Source: Oceanobacillus sp. CFH 90083 (GTDB lineage: Bacteria > Bacillota > Bacilli > Bacillales > Amphibacillaceae). Taken from it: a DNA stretch of 64,000 nucleotides. Both the position numbers and the translations under genes were made by a program. The stretch spans positions 109,559 through 173,558 of the forward strand of contig NZ_VIYG01000009.1 in the NCBI RefSeq assembly GCF_009389585.1. The letters are read 5' to 3'. Below, one piece after another: positions 33,471 to 42,953 of the stretch (the stretch's first letter is position 1; each line of letters starts with the position of its first letter). The notes under the pieces were generated by a model that saw nothing but the letters and a program-made list of their open reading frames with translations, was not told the origin of the DNA and did not search any database.

Positions 33471-34778
33471 ATGGCAACCAAACATGAACAAATCTTACAG
33501 CATATTTTATCATTGCCAGTTGGGAGTAAGATATCTGTCCGTCAAATTGCCAAGGATTTGAATGTTAGTGATGGGACTGCTTATCGGGCAATTAAGGAAG
33601 CAGAGAATCAAGGTATTGTCAGTACGATTGAGCGTGTGGGGACGATCCGGATTGAGAAGAAAAAGAAAGACAATTTTGAGGAGCTGACCTTTGCTGAGAT
33701 TGTCAATATTATTGATGGACAAGTGCTTGGCGGCAGGGATGGGCTGCATAAAACGCTCAGTAAATTTGTCATAGGAGCAATGCAATTAAATGACATGGTG
33801 CGCTACACTCAAGCTAATTCATTACTGATTGTCGGAAATCGGCTGGAGGTTCATAAGTTTGCGTTAGAAGCCGGGGCAGCTGTTCTGATTACTGGAGGAT
33901 TTGATACAGACGATTCTGTTAAGCAGCTGGCGAATGAAAAAAAATTGCCGATTATTTCTACAAGTTATGATACTTTTACAGTGGCGGCAATGATTAACCG
34001 GGCAATTTATGATCAATTGATTAAGAAAGAAATTGTATTTGTCGGGGATATTTCAACCCCGTTTGAATCTTCTTATTATTTAACGACAAAACAGCAGGTG
34101 AAGGATTGGTATATTAATAATGAGGTGTCCACACATACACGGTTTCCAGTAGTAGATGACCGTATGAAAGTAGTGGGGATGGTTTCTTCTCGTGATATTG
34201 TCGGAAAAGATCAGAGTACATTTATTGATCGGATCATGAGCCGCAAGCCTTTAGTTGTTCAAGAAAAAACATCCTTAGCCTCTGTTGCACATATGATGGT
34301 TTGGGAGGGAATTGAGCTTGTTCCGGTAGTGGATGGTTCTCAAGTATTAAGAGGTGTTGTTTCCAGACAAGATGTATTAAAAGCAATGCAGCAAATTCAA
34401 AGGCAGCCTCAGGTCGGAGAGACAATTGAAGATATTGTTGCTAATAATATGTCACAAAACCCGGATGAGAATGGCTTATTTGAAGCCCATGTTATACCGC
34501 AAATGACAAATCATCTGGGAACATTATCACATGGTGTCTTTACTGCTTTAATTACAGAAGCATGTGAAAAAATGATGAAAATAGAGAAGAAGGCAGAAAT
34601 CTCCATTGAGAATATTACGGTTTATTTCAGTAAGCCGGTACCTATCGATAGTATATTGCATATAAAACCGATACTGCTTGATATCGGGCGTCTGTATGCA
34701 AAAATAGATGTAGAAGTGATGCATGGACAAACTACTGTTGGACGGTCATTGATTATGGCTCAGCTGATTAATCGATAA
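33471..34778 (+). CDS. ytoI: YtoI: HTH-DRTGG-CBS-hotdog regulatory protein
   Basis: A 435-residue multidomain protein. An N-terminal winged helix (about 1-65, SVRQIAKDLNVSDGTAYRAI) is followed by a DRTGG domain (about 75-180), a CBS pair (about 190-310) and a C-terminal hotdog thioesterase-like domain (about 335-430). This is the YtoI architecture of B. subtilis. The CBS pair suggests nucleotide sensing; the ligand and DNA target are unknown. GAAGGTGATG precedes the ATG. Position before ytpI and nrnA is conserved. Confidence 0.9.
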   Translation: MATKHEQILQHILSLPVGSKISVRQIAKDLNVSDGTAYRAIKEAENQGIVSTIERVGTIRIEKKKKDNFEELTFAEIVNIIDGQVLGGRDGLHKTLSKFVIGAMQLNDMVRYTQANSLLIVGNRLEVHKFALEAGAAVLITGGFDTDDSVKQLANEKKLPIISTSYDTFTVAAMINRAIYDQLIKKEIVFVGDISTPFESSYYLTTKQQVKDWYINNEVSTHTRFPVVDDRMKVVGMVSSRDIVGKDQSTFIDRIMSRKPLVVQEKTSLASVAHMMVWEGIELVPVVDGSQVLRGVVSRQDVLKAMQQIQRQPQVGETIEDIVANNMSQNPDENGLFEAHVIPQMTNHLGTLSHGVFTALITEACEKMMKIEKKAEISIENITVYFSKPVPIDSILHIKPILLDIGRLYAKIDVEVMHGQTTVGRSLIMAQLINR

Positions 34779-34801
34779 TCATGTTACGGTTTTGAGGCGA
34801 T

Positions 34802-34840
34802 AAAAAACAACTGGAATCCTTACTTTTTCCAGTTGTTTTT
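34802..34840 (+). terminator. Terminator of ytoI
   Basis: AAAAACAACTGGAA pairs with TTCCAGTTGTTTTT and ends in a T run. It also faces the convergent ytpI. Confidence 0.85.
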
Positions 34841-34916
34841 AAGTTAGCGTCATTTTTGCTTGAACAGCCTTATGGATTCTGAGTATGTCTGAAAGACCGG
34901 GCCATTATACTTTGGC

Positions 34917-35210
34917 TTATTGTGGATGTAGTCTTCGCCACTCTTTTTGGTAATGACGGGCTTCTTTAAAGCCGCGGATCAGCTGCATTAATCCCAAAAC
35001 AAAAATAACAAGACCAATCAGCAGACTGAGCTGCGTCAGATAAAGTGTATATTGATTAATGGCAAAGGCAATCAAAAATGCTCCCAGGCAGGATTTTGCT
35101 CGCCCATTGTAATATTTTTGAGTTAATGTGCTTTTCTCTTTTAGGATTGCTACTTTATAATAGATATAAAAGACAGCTGAAACTATAATTATGATAGGGA
35201 AGATAACCAT
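34917..35210 (-). CDS. ytpI: YtpI-family membrane protein
   Basis: A 97-residue protein with three predicted membrane helices (about 3-20, 38-58, 62-80) and a basic C-terminal tail. Length and position between ytoI and nrnA match B. subtilis YtpI. Function unknown. Unlike its neighbours it is on the minus strand, divergent from nrnA. Confidence 0.8.
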   Translation of the reverse strand: MVIFPIIIIVSAVFYIYYKVAILKEKSTLTQKYYNGRAKSCLGAFLIAFAINQYTLYLTQLSLLIGLVIFVLGLMQLIRGFKEARHYQKEWRRLHPQ

Positions 35211-35319
35211 TTAAACGCTCCTAATTACATATTGTTAAATTCTAAATTCATTGTACCGTTTTTTTAGTAATTAATCTAGAGAAATTGATGGTTATATCAT
35301 ATACCAGAAGGAGATTATC

Positions 35320-36273
35320 ATGAAAATCACAAAAATTATTGAAGCGATTGAAAAAAATCCGAAAATCATCATCCATCGACATGTACGCCCTGATCCAGAC
35401 GCAATTGGGTCACAGGGAGGTCTAAAGGCATTAATTAAGCATTCTTTCCCGGAGAAGGAGGTTTATGCTGTAGGGGAGGATGTTCTGTCCTTAGCTTTTT
35501 TAGCGAAGATGGATCAAGTACCGGATGATGCTTACAGGGAAAGCCTCGTGATTGTCTGTGACACGGCAAATCAACCGCGAATTGATGATGAGCGTTATCG
35601 TACAGGAAATCAGCTAATAAAAATTGATCATCATCCAATTACAGACTCTTATGGAGATATTGAATGGGTCTCAACAGAGTCCAGCTCCACTTCAGAGATG
35701 ATTGTCGAGCTTGCAATGGAGGCAAAGTCACGTGGTTGGGCGCTAAATAAGGAAGCAGCCCGTCTATTATATGCAGGAATTGTCGGAGATACAGGCAGAT
35801 TTAAGTTTCCGAGTACAACGGTTAAAACATTTCAGTATGCCGGTGAATTAGTTCGTTATGATTTTGACCGGACAGCTCTGTATGATGCATTATATCAGGC
35901 AGAAGAAAAGGTATTACGATTAAACGGACATATTTTACAGCATTTTCAGCTGTCGGAGAATGGGCTGTGTGTCATTAAATTATCTGCTGAGCTGTTGAAG
36001 GAATTTAATGTTACTGTAGAAGAAACAAATCAGCTTGTTCAGGTTGTAGCAGATGTGAAAGGAATCAAGGTATGGATGTTCCTGATTGAAGAAGCCGATC
36101 AAATTCGTGTGCGTATCCGTTCAAAAGGGGCAGTTATTAATCAAATTGCAAGAAAATATAATGGCGGTGGACATCCTTTAGCTTCTGGTGCAACCGTATA
36201 TACATGGGACGAAGCGAAGGATTTAGAGGCGGATTTAGAAAAAGTATGTAAGGAATACGTTGAAGGCAGTTGA
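35320..36273 (+). CDS. nrnA: Nanornase/pAp phosphatase NrnA
   Basis: A 317-residue DHH/DHHA1 phosphoesterase. The N-terminal domain carries HRHVRPDPDAIGSQ (about 20-33), CDTAN and the signature IDHHP near 106; the DHHA1 domain ends with the GGGHPLASGA motif near 286-295. NrnA degrades very short RNA (2-5 nt) and dephosphorylates 3'-phosphoadenosine 5'-phosphate. AGAAGGAG lies before the ATG. Matches ytqI position in B. subtilis. Confidence 0.95.
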   Translation: MKITKIIEAIEKNPKIIIHRHVRPDPDAIGSQGGLKALIKHSFPEKEVYAVGEDVLSLAFLAKMDQVPDDAYRESLVIVCDTANQPRIDDERYRTGNQLIKIDHHPITDSYGDIEWVSTESSSTSEMIVELAMEAKSRGWALNKEAARLLYAGIVGDTGRFKFPSTTVKTFQYAGELVRYDFDRTALYDALYQAEEKVLRLNGHILQHFQLSENGLCVIKLSAELLKEFNVTVEETNQLVQVVADVKGIKVWMFLIEEADQIRVRIRSKGAVINQIARKYNGGGHPLASGATVYTWDEAKDLEADLEKVCKEYVEGS

Positions 36274-36296
36274 CAATTAAAGATTATGTACGCTTA

Positions 36297-36351
36297 GGCT
36301 GTCGTGCTAAAGATAAGGTGAAAAACAATCTATCTGCACAGTGACAGCCTC
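36297..36351 (+). terminator. Hairpin after nrnA, possible terminator
   Basis: AGGCTGTC at 36297-36304 and GACAGCCT at 36344-36351 are inverted, with TGC/GCA extending the stem. There is no clear T run, so termination is uncertain. Confidence 0.35.
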
Positions 36352-36403
36352 AGCGATTCTCCCCGATACCTTCTTGAAACGGATACCATCTCAAATTCAC
36401 ATA

Positions 36404-36907
36404 CTATCTTACCGAATCAGGCAGGACTACTATTTTTAAATTTGGCCCAAATGCAATTTGCCTTACAGTGAAATAGTAGCTCATACTGTCAAGGGTGAAT
36501 GCTTTATTTTCAATCGTTGAGATGAGCAGCTCATCAGATTGTGATATAAGCTCTACTTCTTCACCGATAACATGATCAATCTCATCACGGATTAAAGCAC
36601 GCAGCTGATCCTGCATTAATAAGTCTATTCTCATTGAATCCGGGTCCTCTATCTCCACGGTGATTCTTGAGATGGTGAGCGGTTGTTTGGACTGCTCGCT
36701 CAAATCTTCTTTATCCTTTAGCAGTGTTTGATTCGTATGCTCCAAATCGGTTACTTCATTAGACAGTTCTATATTTTCTTTTAACACTTCTTCATACATT
36801 GTTCCATACATATATGTGAACACCATATAGGAAATAATGCTGCCAAAAAAGAAACCGACAAAAATGAGCTGCCAGCTTGTTTTTTTATGATAGGGCGGAA
36901 TATGCAT
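36404..36907 (-). CDS. ytrI: Sporulation membrane protein YtrI
   Basis: A 167-residue protein, exactly the B. subtilis YtrI length, with one membrane helix (about 13-35) and a coiled-coil external region (about 45-80). YtrI and YtrH are SigE-controlled mother-cell proteins in B. subtilis. ATG 36907 (MHIPPYHKK) is preferred over a start 9 codons upstream because AAGGAGATG is correctly placed, and it overlaps the ytrH stop by one base (TGATG), implying coupled translation. Confidence 0.88.
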   Translation of the reverse strand: MHIPPYHKKTSWQLIFVGFFFGSIISYMVFTYMYGTMYEEVLKENIELSNEVTDLEHTNQTLLKDKEDLSEQSKQPLTISRITVEIEDPDSMRIDLLMQDQLRALIRDEIDHVIGEEVELISQSDELLISTIENKAFTLDSMSYYFTVRQIAFGPNLKIVVLPDSVR

Positions 36908-37239
36908 CAGGGAACATCTCCTTGTGAAAACCATTGGATAATAATCAGGCCGACCTTTACACCGCCCATTGCAGATAAAATTAATAATATTTGTTTTACT
37001 AAATCCATTGGTGTGCCATCGAACAGACCTCTTTCAAAATTGGCAATGGCATCAAAGGTACCGCCAATTGCAGCGACAATTCCCCATATTCTTAAGCGTT
37101 CTGCAATCCGGTTCATCGAGGTCAAAGCGGCATCTCCTGTTGCAAAATCCCCAATACTCCCGATAATGGAGCCCCCGATAATAACTCCTAATGCAATGAA
37201 AAAGCAGTGAATAAATGCAGCAAAAAATCGTTCTTCCAT
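36907..37239 (-). CDS. ytrH: Sporulation membrane protein YtrH
   Basis: A 110-residue membrane protein with about three helices and the glycine-rich start FFIALGVIIGGSIIGSIGDF. It matches YtrH in length and position, upstream of ytrI and divergent from dnaE, as in B. subtilis, where the pair is needed for efficient sporulation and SigE-dependent. GAGGAGTG precedes the ATG. A SigE-like promoter lies 65-90 bp upstream. Confidence 0.88.
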   Translation of the reverse strand: MEERFFAAFIHCFFIALGVIIGGSIIGSIGDFATGDAALTSMNRIAERLRIWGIVAAIGGTFDAIANFERGLFDGTPMDLVKQILLILSAMGGVKVGLIIIQWFSQGDVP

Positions 37240-37304
37240 ACAGACACTCCTCGCATGATAGCTTGTCTTATAGGCAGCCCTGATGGTCGGAGGGGCTATA
37301 TTCT

Positions 37305-37331
37305 ATCTTATGAATGAAACAGACGGGATAT
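37305..37331 (-). promoter_or_regulatory. Candidate SigE promoter of ytrH-ytrI
   Basis: On the minus strand CATAAGAT (complement of 37305-37312) resembles the SigE -10 CATACAAT with two mismatches, and ATAT (complement of 37328-37331) lies 15 bp upstream as a -35. Weak by itself; supported by the known SigE control of these genes in B. subtilis. Confidence 0.35.
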
Positions 37332-37393
37332 GAGCAAAACTAAATCAATAGGCACGTATGTACTATCTTGTTATAATGGATACAGAAATGCGT

Positions 37394-37495
37394 GTTCAAA
37401 AAGTACGATGAAAAGGATCGGCCGGCTAAAATGTGATGTCCTTGGGTTGCGATTACTCATCCTCACTGTGACCGTTCTTATTGGACTTTTTGAAC
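37394..37495. repeat. MITE-like dispersed repeat family II, copy 1
   Basis: GTTCAAAAAG (37394-37403) and CTTTTTGAAC (37486-37495) are perfect 10-bp inverted ends of a 102-bp element. The interior has CGGCCGGCTAAAATG and ends TTATTGGACTTTTTGAAC; the copy at 42683-42837 shares the ends and these flanks. It lies between ytrH and dnaE, ending 26 bp before dnaE. Confidence 0.65.
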
Positions 37496-37521
37496 TTCCT
37501 CTAGAAAGAAGGCGGAGTGGA

Positions 37522-40500
37522 ATGACGTACACACATCTATCAGTAAAAAGTGGCTATAGTTTAATGGAGAGCACCATTTCTATACAAAAGCTTGTACAAA
37601 AAGCAAAAAAATTACGTTACCAAAGCTTATGTTTAACAGATCAGGCTGTTCTTTATGGTGCTGTTTCATTCTATAAAGCTTGTATGGATCAGGGGATTAA
37701 ACCAATTATTGGCATGACTGTTCCTGTGCAAATGGAAGAAAGCGGGTCTGATCATCCATTCATTGTACTTGCCAAAAATAAGGCAGGCTACCGGCAGCTG
37801 CTGCGGCTAAGTACCTATTTGCAAACCCATCACATTGATAAATTACCTGTTGAGCAGCTTGGGGAGTATACAGAGGGCGTTATTGGTATACTGTCGGGAG
37901 GAACGTTCCTAAAAGACAACCAAGGTTCTGTGAAAGCAGACCCGGGTCGGCTTTTTCAGCAATGGGAAAGGGCAGAAGCGTACTTTCATGCAGGTGACTT
38001 TTATGTTGGAATTAATTCAGAATTACATCAGCTTCCATTATGGAAAGAGGCCGATTTTGCTTATGTCGCTATACAGGATGTTCTGTACCTGGATGACCAG
38101 GATGTATTAGCCTATGATTGTTTACAGGCAATGCGTTATGGAGAGAAGTGGGCCCCTAAACGAAAGGAATTGCTGCCTCATGGTCATCATTTTACTTCCC
38201 GAGAAGAAATGCAGCAATTATTTCACGCTTGGCCAGAACTGCTGGATAAAACAGAAGAGATCGCCAATAAATGCACAACCTATTTACATTTTGATGAACA
38301 GCATCTGCCTTCCTTTCCGACACCGGATCAGCTTGATCCGGATACTTATTTGCGGAAGTGCTGTGAAGAAGGGCTGAAGAAGCGCTATACGAACCTTACA
38401 GAAGCTCATTGGCAACGGCTGGAGTATGAGCTGAACACCATAATAAGTATGAACTACAGTGATTATTTTTTAATTGTTGCTGATTTTATTCAATTTGCTA
38501 AAACAAATCATATCATGGTTGGACCGGGGAGAGGATCATCAGCAGGCTCCATTGTAGCCTATATTTTAGGGATTACAGAGGTCGATCCATTAAAATATAA
38601 TCTGCTTTTTGAACGATTTTTAAATCCAGAGAGGCTGACCATGCCGGATATTGATGTAGACTTCTCTGATATCAGGCGTGATGAAGTAATTGATTATGTA
38701 AGAGATAAATATGGAAGAGAGCATGTTGCGCAGATTATTACTTTTGGAACATTTGCAACACGCTCCATCCTTCGTGAGTTAATGAAAACAATGGATATTC
38801 ATGAACAGGATACGCGGTATATTTTACAGGAGTTGAAGCAGGCTTCTTCAAAAAGCATCCAGCGGCTGTTACAAGATTCAACAGAATTAGCAGCCTATGT
38901 GAAAGCATCGGAAAAATTGAAGCACTTGTTTTCGGTAGCGATCAAACTAGAGGGATTGCCGAGAAATGTATCCACCCATGCAGCCGGTGTTGTGATTAGT
39001 GACGAGCCTTTGGTAGCGGATGTTCCTTTAACAGGCGGTACAGGTGAAACGTATTTGACACAGTATGCCATGAATGAGCTGGAAGCAGCAGGGCTGTTAA
39101 AAATGGACTTCCTAGGGCTTAGGAATCTGTCGCTAATAGAGAGGGTTTTTAAGGGAATCGCCTATACACATAAAAAGGATTGGACATTTGCTGCTATTCC
39201 GGAGCAGGATGAAAAGACTTTTGCCATGTTACGAAAAGGAGAAACCAGCGGCGTCTTTCAATTGGAATCAGAGGGGATGCAAAATGTTCTTAAAGAGCTG
39301 CAGCCTTCCTCTTTTGAGGATATTGTAGCGGTTAATGCACTCTATCGGCCGGGTCCAATGGATTTTATTCCTGTATATATCCGGCGTAAATTTAAGCAGG
39401 AGCCGGTAACCTATCCGCATCCAGATTTAGAGCCTATTTTGAAATCAACCTATGGCGTCCTTATATATCAGGAGCAGATTATGCAAATTGCCCATCATAT
39501 TGCTGGATTCAGTCTTGGTGAGGCCGATATTTTAAGAAGGGCTGTAAGCAAGAAGAAAAAAGAAGTGATGCAGCAGCAGGAGGAGGCATTTATCAAAGGA
39601 TGCTTAGAGAATGGTTACTCTCAAGCTGTGGCAGGAGAGATCTTCAGCTGGATTGTCCGCTTTTCCAATTATGGGTTCCCGAGAAGCCATGCCGTAGCTT
39701 ATAGTAAAATTTCCTATCAGCTAAGCTTTCTCAAGGCGCATTATCCAGCAGTATTTTTTTCCTGTTTGTTGACGGATGCCAAAAATCAGCCTGAAAAGAT
39801 GTCCGCTTACCAGGAGGCATTAAAAGAACTTGATATTCAGATACTCCCGCCACATATAAACAGAAGCTATCAGCAATTTACAGTTGAAAAGAAGGCGATA
39901 CGTACTGGGTTAGCCGCGATCAAGGGAATTAGCTATCAGGCATTGGTTCATATGTTAGAACTTCGAAAAGAAGCCCCTTTTACCAGCTTTTTTGATTTTT
40001 GTATGCGGGTTGATATAAAGAAAGTGAACCGGGCTGCTATTAGAAATCTTGTTTTAGCTGGTGCGTTTGATATTTTTCATCATAATCGGGCAAGTCTGAT
40101 TGCTTCTATTGAACCGGCCCTTGAACAAAAGGAGCTGTTTCAAGGGATGTTTGAAGAATCATCATTATTCCATGAGGCATTGGAATACACAGAAATAGAG
40201 GACTATTCGTCGATACAGAAGCTTACCTTTGAAAAGGAATTGATGGGTATCTATATATCGAATCATCCGTTTGAAAGCTTTCGTAGTGTATTACGAGCAA
40301 ACGGAATTCTTACTTTCAAACAGGCAGAACAGTTTACTGGCAAACGGAAAGAAATCTATACAGTCGGAGTCGTGGAAGAAATAAAAGTAATTCGTACAAA
40401 AAGCAAGGAACGGATGGCCTTTTTGATTATATCCGATGAGGATAAAAAGATGGATGCTGTTATCTTTCCGGACTTGTTTCGCCACGTGAGCAATCAGCTT

Positions 40501-40839
40501 GAAGAAGAGCAAATGGTCTGGATACGTGTTACAGTGGAAGAGAGAAATCAAAAGCTTCAGTTTGTTTTGAAGGATATAGCGGCCTTAGATTTGTCTGAAG
40601 TAGGCATACCTGAAACAAAAAAATTATATATACGAATGACAAATCAGGATAAGCGTAGTGTTTTGACCTATTTACAGCAAGTAGCCGATCAACATCCGGG
40701 CAAGACACCGGTAATTGTGTATAATCCGGTAAATAAAGAAACCTACCAGCTTGCAAATAACTACTCCCTTCATTTGACGGAAAAAGAAATGAAGCAGCTG
40801 AAAAAATATTTTGGTGATGATAATGTGATAGAACGATGA
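37522..40839 (+). CDS. dnaE: DNA polymerase III alpha subunit DnaE
   Basis: A 1105-residue C-family polymerase. The PHP domain is at the N terminus (MTYTHLSVKSGYSLMES, with CLTDQAVLYG), the palm carries PDIDVDFSD near 427-435 with catalytic Asp residues, and an HhH and an OB-fold (YTVGVVEEIKVI near 990) follow. In Bacillus DnaE extends RNA primers on the lagging strand before handing over to PolC. ATG 37522 fits AAGGCGGAG and the usual length (about 1115); the longer in-frame opening from 37330 is repeat sequence. ytrH is divergent, malic enzyme follows, as in B. subtilis. Confidence 0.95.
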   Translation: MTYTHLSVKSGYSLMESTISIQKLVQKAKKLRYQSLCLTDQAVLYGAVSFYKACMDQGIKPIIGMTVPVQMEESGSDHPFIVLAKNKAGYRQLLRLSTYLQTHHIDKLPVEQLGEYTEGVIGILSGGTFLKDNQGSVKADPGRLFQQWERAEAYFHAGDFYVGINSELHQLPLWKEADFAYVAIQDVLYLDDQDVLAYDCLQAMRYGEKWAPKRKELLPHGHHFTSREEMQQLFHAWPELLDKTEEIANKCTTYLHFDEQHLPSFPTPDQLDPDTYLRKCCEEGLKKRYTNLTEAHWQRLEYELNTIISMNYSDYFLIVADFIQFAKTNHIMVGPGRGSSAGSIVAYILGITEVDPLKYNLLFERFLNPERLTMPDIDVDFSDIRRDEVIDYVRDKYGREHVAQIITFGTFATRSILRELMKTMDIHEQDTRYILQELKQASSKSIQRLLQDSTELAAYVKASEKLKHLFSVAIKLEGLPRNVSTHAAGVVISDEPLVADVPLTGGTGETYLTQYAMNELEAAGLLKMDFLGLRNLSLIERVFKGIAYTHKKDWTFAAIPEQDEKTFAMLRKGETSGVFQLESEGMQNVLKELQPSSFEDIVAVNALYRPGPMDFIPVYIRRKFKQEPVTYPHPDLEPILKSTYGVLIYQEQIMQIAHHIAGFSLGEADILRRAVSKKKKEVMQQQEEAFIKGCLENGYSQAVAGEIFSWIVRFSNYGFPRSHAVAYSKISYQLSFLKAHYPAVFFSCLLTDAKNQPEKMSAYQEALKELDIQILPPHINRSYQQFTVEKKAIRTGLAAIKGISYQALVHMLELRKEAPFTSFFDFCMRVDIKKVNRAAIRNLVLAGAFDIFHHNRASLIASIEPALEQKELFQGMFEESSLFHEALEYTEIEDYSSIQKLTFEKELMGIYISNHPFESFRSVLRANGILTFKQAEQFTGKRKEIYTVGVVEEIKVIRTKSKERMAFLIISDEDKKMDAVIFPDLFRHVSNQLEEEQMVWIRVTVEERNQKLQFVLKDIAALDLSEVGIPETKKLYIRMTNQDKRSVLTYLQQVADQHPGKTPVIVYNPVNKETYQLANNYSLHLTEKEMKQLKKYFGDDNVIER

Positions 40840-40913
40840 CAGCTGACTAAGCTTGGATAAGGTTTTATGCCTTCTTACGCCTTGAAGAAAAATATAATTT
40901 GTGGATTTGGAAG

Positions 40914-40944
40914 AGAAGCCGGTTTTTATGGGAAACCGGCTTCT
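40914..40944 (+). terminator. Hairpin after dnaE, possible terminator
   Basis: AGAAGCCGGTTT (40914-40925) pairs perfectly with AAACCGGCTTCT (40933-40944) around 7 bases. No strong T run follows. The remainder of the 318-bp gap to malic enzyme holds a SigA promoter. Confidence 0.5.
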
Positions 40945-41045
40945 AAAGCTTAAGAGATTCCAGCAGTAGAATGAGTGCCATTTTAAGGGGATTTTAGATA
41001 ATGTTCAAACAATATAGAAGATAACGATTTTATAGTTATAGTCAC

Positions 41046-41073
41046 TTTACACAGGCTTACCATCTGTTATAAT
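41046..41073 (+). promoter_or_regulatory. SigA promoter of the malic enzyme gene
   Basis: TTTACA (41046-41051), 16-bp spacer and TATAAT (41068-41073). About 30 bp downstream TGTAAGCGCAATTA (41102-41115) matches the CcpA cre pattern at 12 of 14 positions, a weak candidate for carbon control. Confidence 0.6.
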
Positions 41074-41157
41074 GAAAGGGATTTAATTGGCTTGACTCAT
41101 ATGTAAGCGCAATTATTTTACATATTTTACTTACTGTATGCAAAGGAGCGGAATTCA

Positions 41158-42396
41158 ATGGCAAATCTACGAGACGAAGCATTACATTTACACGAACAAA
41201 AACAAGGAAAACTGGAAGTGAAGGCAAAGGTACCCGTAAAGAATAAAGATGATTTAAGTCTGGCATATTCTCCGGGAGTAGCAGAGCCTTGCAAAGAAAT
41301 CTATGATCGGAAAGAAACGGTCTACGATTATACGATGAAGGGAAACATGGTTGCTGTAGTAAGTGACGGCTCAGCTGTTTTAGGACTTGGTAATATTGGT
41401 GCAGAAGCTTCGTTACCGGTAATGGAAGGAAAGGCAGTATTATTCAAAGGATTCGCTGGCGTGGATGCTTTTCCAATTTGTCTGAATACACAAGATGTCG
41501 ATAAAATTGTAGAGACTGTTAAATTGATGGAGCCTACCTTTGGCGGAGTGAATCTGGAAGATATTGCAGCGCCTAATTGCTTTATTATTGAAGACCGCTT
41601 AAAAAGTGAAACAAATATTCCTATCTTTCATGATGACCAGCACGGTACAGCAATTGTAACGGTTGCAGGGTTAATGAATGCTTTAAAGCTGGTAAATAAA
41701 GATTTTTCGAATATCAAAGTGGTAGCGAATGGGGCCGGCGCAGCAGGTATTGCCATTATTCGATTATTAAAGCGTCTCGGTGTGCATGACATGATAATGT
41801 GTGATTCGCGGGGAGCCATTTATGAAGGACGTCCTCATGGAATGAATAAAGTGAAAGAGATGGTTGCAAAATATACGAATGCACAAAAAATCGAAGGAAG
41901 CCTGGAAGACGTGTTAGAAGGTGCAGATGTATTTATCGGCGTTTCAGTAGGCGGTGCTTTAACAAAAGAAATGGTAAAGAAAATGAATGAGGATGCAATT
42001 ATTTTTGCAATGGCAAACCCAGACCCGGAAATTTTGCCGGAGGATGCGAAAGAAGCTGGTGCAAAAGTAATTGGTACCGGTAGGTCTGACTTTGCGAATC
42101 AAGTAAATAATGTGCTTGCTTTTCCAGGAATTTTCCGTGGTGCTTTGGATGTCAGAGCAACACGCATTAATGAAGAAATGAAAATAGCGGCTGCAGAAGG
42201 GATTGCTTCCCTGATTGAGGAGGCCGAGCTGAAAGAAGATTATGTGATTCCTTCTCCTTTTGATGATAGAGTTGCTCCGCTGGTGGCCAAGCATGTAGCA
42301 GAAGCAGCTATGAAAACGGGAGTAGCGCGTATTCAGGTAGACCCGGAGGATATAGCAGAGAAGACAAGACGTCTGACAAAGGAACTGAATAAATAA
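41158..42396 (+). CDS. ytsJ: NAD(P)-dependent malic enzyme (YtsJ type)
   Basis: A 412-residue short malic enzyme that decarboxylates malate to pyruvate. The malate-binding part has SLAYSPGVAEPC (about 37-48) and the metal-binding IFHDDQHGTAIV near 156-167; the dinucleotide-binding GAGAAGIAI lies near 193-201. It has no phosphotransacetylase extension. B. subtilis YtsJ, in the same place, prefers NADP. AAAGGAGCGG precedes the ATG. Single gene with its own promoter and terminator. Confidence 0.95.
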   Translation: MANLRDEALHLHEQKQGKLEVKAKVPVKNKDDLSLAYSPGVAEPCKEIYDRKETVYDYTMKGNMVAVVSDGSAVLGLGNIGAEASLPVMEGKAVLFKGFAGVDAFPICLNTQDVDKIVETVKLMEPTFGGVNLEDIAAPNCFIIEDRLKSETNIPIFHDDQHGTAIVTVAGLMNALKLVNKDFSNIKVVANGAGAAGIAIIRLLKRLGVHDMIMCDSRGAIYEGRPHGMNKVKEMVAKYTNAQKIEGSLEDVLEGADVFIGVSVGGALTKEMVKKMNEDAIIFAMANPDPEILPEDAKEAGAKVIGTGRSDFANQVNNVLAFPGIFRGALDVRATRINEEMKIAAAEGIASLIEEAELKEDYVIPSPFDDRVAPLVAKHVAEAAMKTGVARIQVDPEDIAEKTRRLTKELNK

Positions 42397-42413
42397 TTTA
42401 AACTGATAACGAT

Positions 42414-42452
42414 CCCCAAGCACATTTATTTTATATAAATGTGTTTTTGGGG
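42414..42452 (+). terminator. Terminator of malic enzyme
   Basis: CACATTTAT pairs with ATAAATGTG, followed by TTTTT; outer CCCCAA/TTGGGG arms extend the palindrome. Confidence 0.8.
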
Positions 42453-42682
42453 TATTTCATGTTGGGAATAACCTTAATTTAAAAATAGATATTGCTTTCA
42501 TATTTGAACACCCTCTTGAATTATTTTTTCGTTTTAAGTTAAATTTAATGAGAAAAGTGTGCGATCAGGAGAAAGGACAGTTTTTATTTGCTATATAAAT
42601 TAATGTTAATCATAACAATGTGATTGCGTGACTTGCTATCAAGTGGTAATCTATTGATTGGGTTTCTATTTGATTTTTTATC

Positions 42683-42837
42683 GTACATGTTCAAAAAGGT
42701 AGATAAAGAGGAGCAATCGGTTAAAGTAGCAGTGCTCTTTTACAGGATACGCCGGCTTTTTCACCTGCCGCATGGTTATAGTGCTTGGAAGGTTCTTTTC
42801 CTGTTCTGTCACTTTTATTGCCTTTTTGAACATGCAC
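42683..42837. repeat. MITE-like dispersed repeat family II, copy 2
   Basis: GTACATGTTCAAAAAGG at 42683-42699 is inverted at 42821-42837 with one mismatch; the inner 14 bp, CATGTTCAAAAAGG, are perfect. The 155-bp element contains no supported gene, although an 82-codon frame crosses it. TTAT flanks both sides closely and may be a target duplication. The rest of 42453-42950 shows no gene. Confidence 0.7.
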
Positions 42838-42953
42838 TTATAGAAAATAACTATTATAACTCAGTAAAATAGTTTACAATGGTAAGATAGGAAAAATGTT
42901 CTTACCTAAAAAGCTCTATTTGAATGCTAGTTAATATTTGCAATTTCTTTACA

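Noticed and set aside
37330..37521. In-frame extension of dnaE by 64 codons
   Set aside because: It runs through a family II repeat with no ribosome site at its start; ATG 37522 gives the normal DnaE N terminus (THLSVKSGYSLMES).
42624..42872. 82-codon open frame before accD
   Set aside because: It spans the whole family II element, including both inverted ends, has no ribosome site and no recognisable protein.
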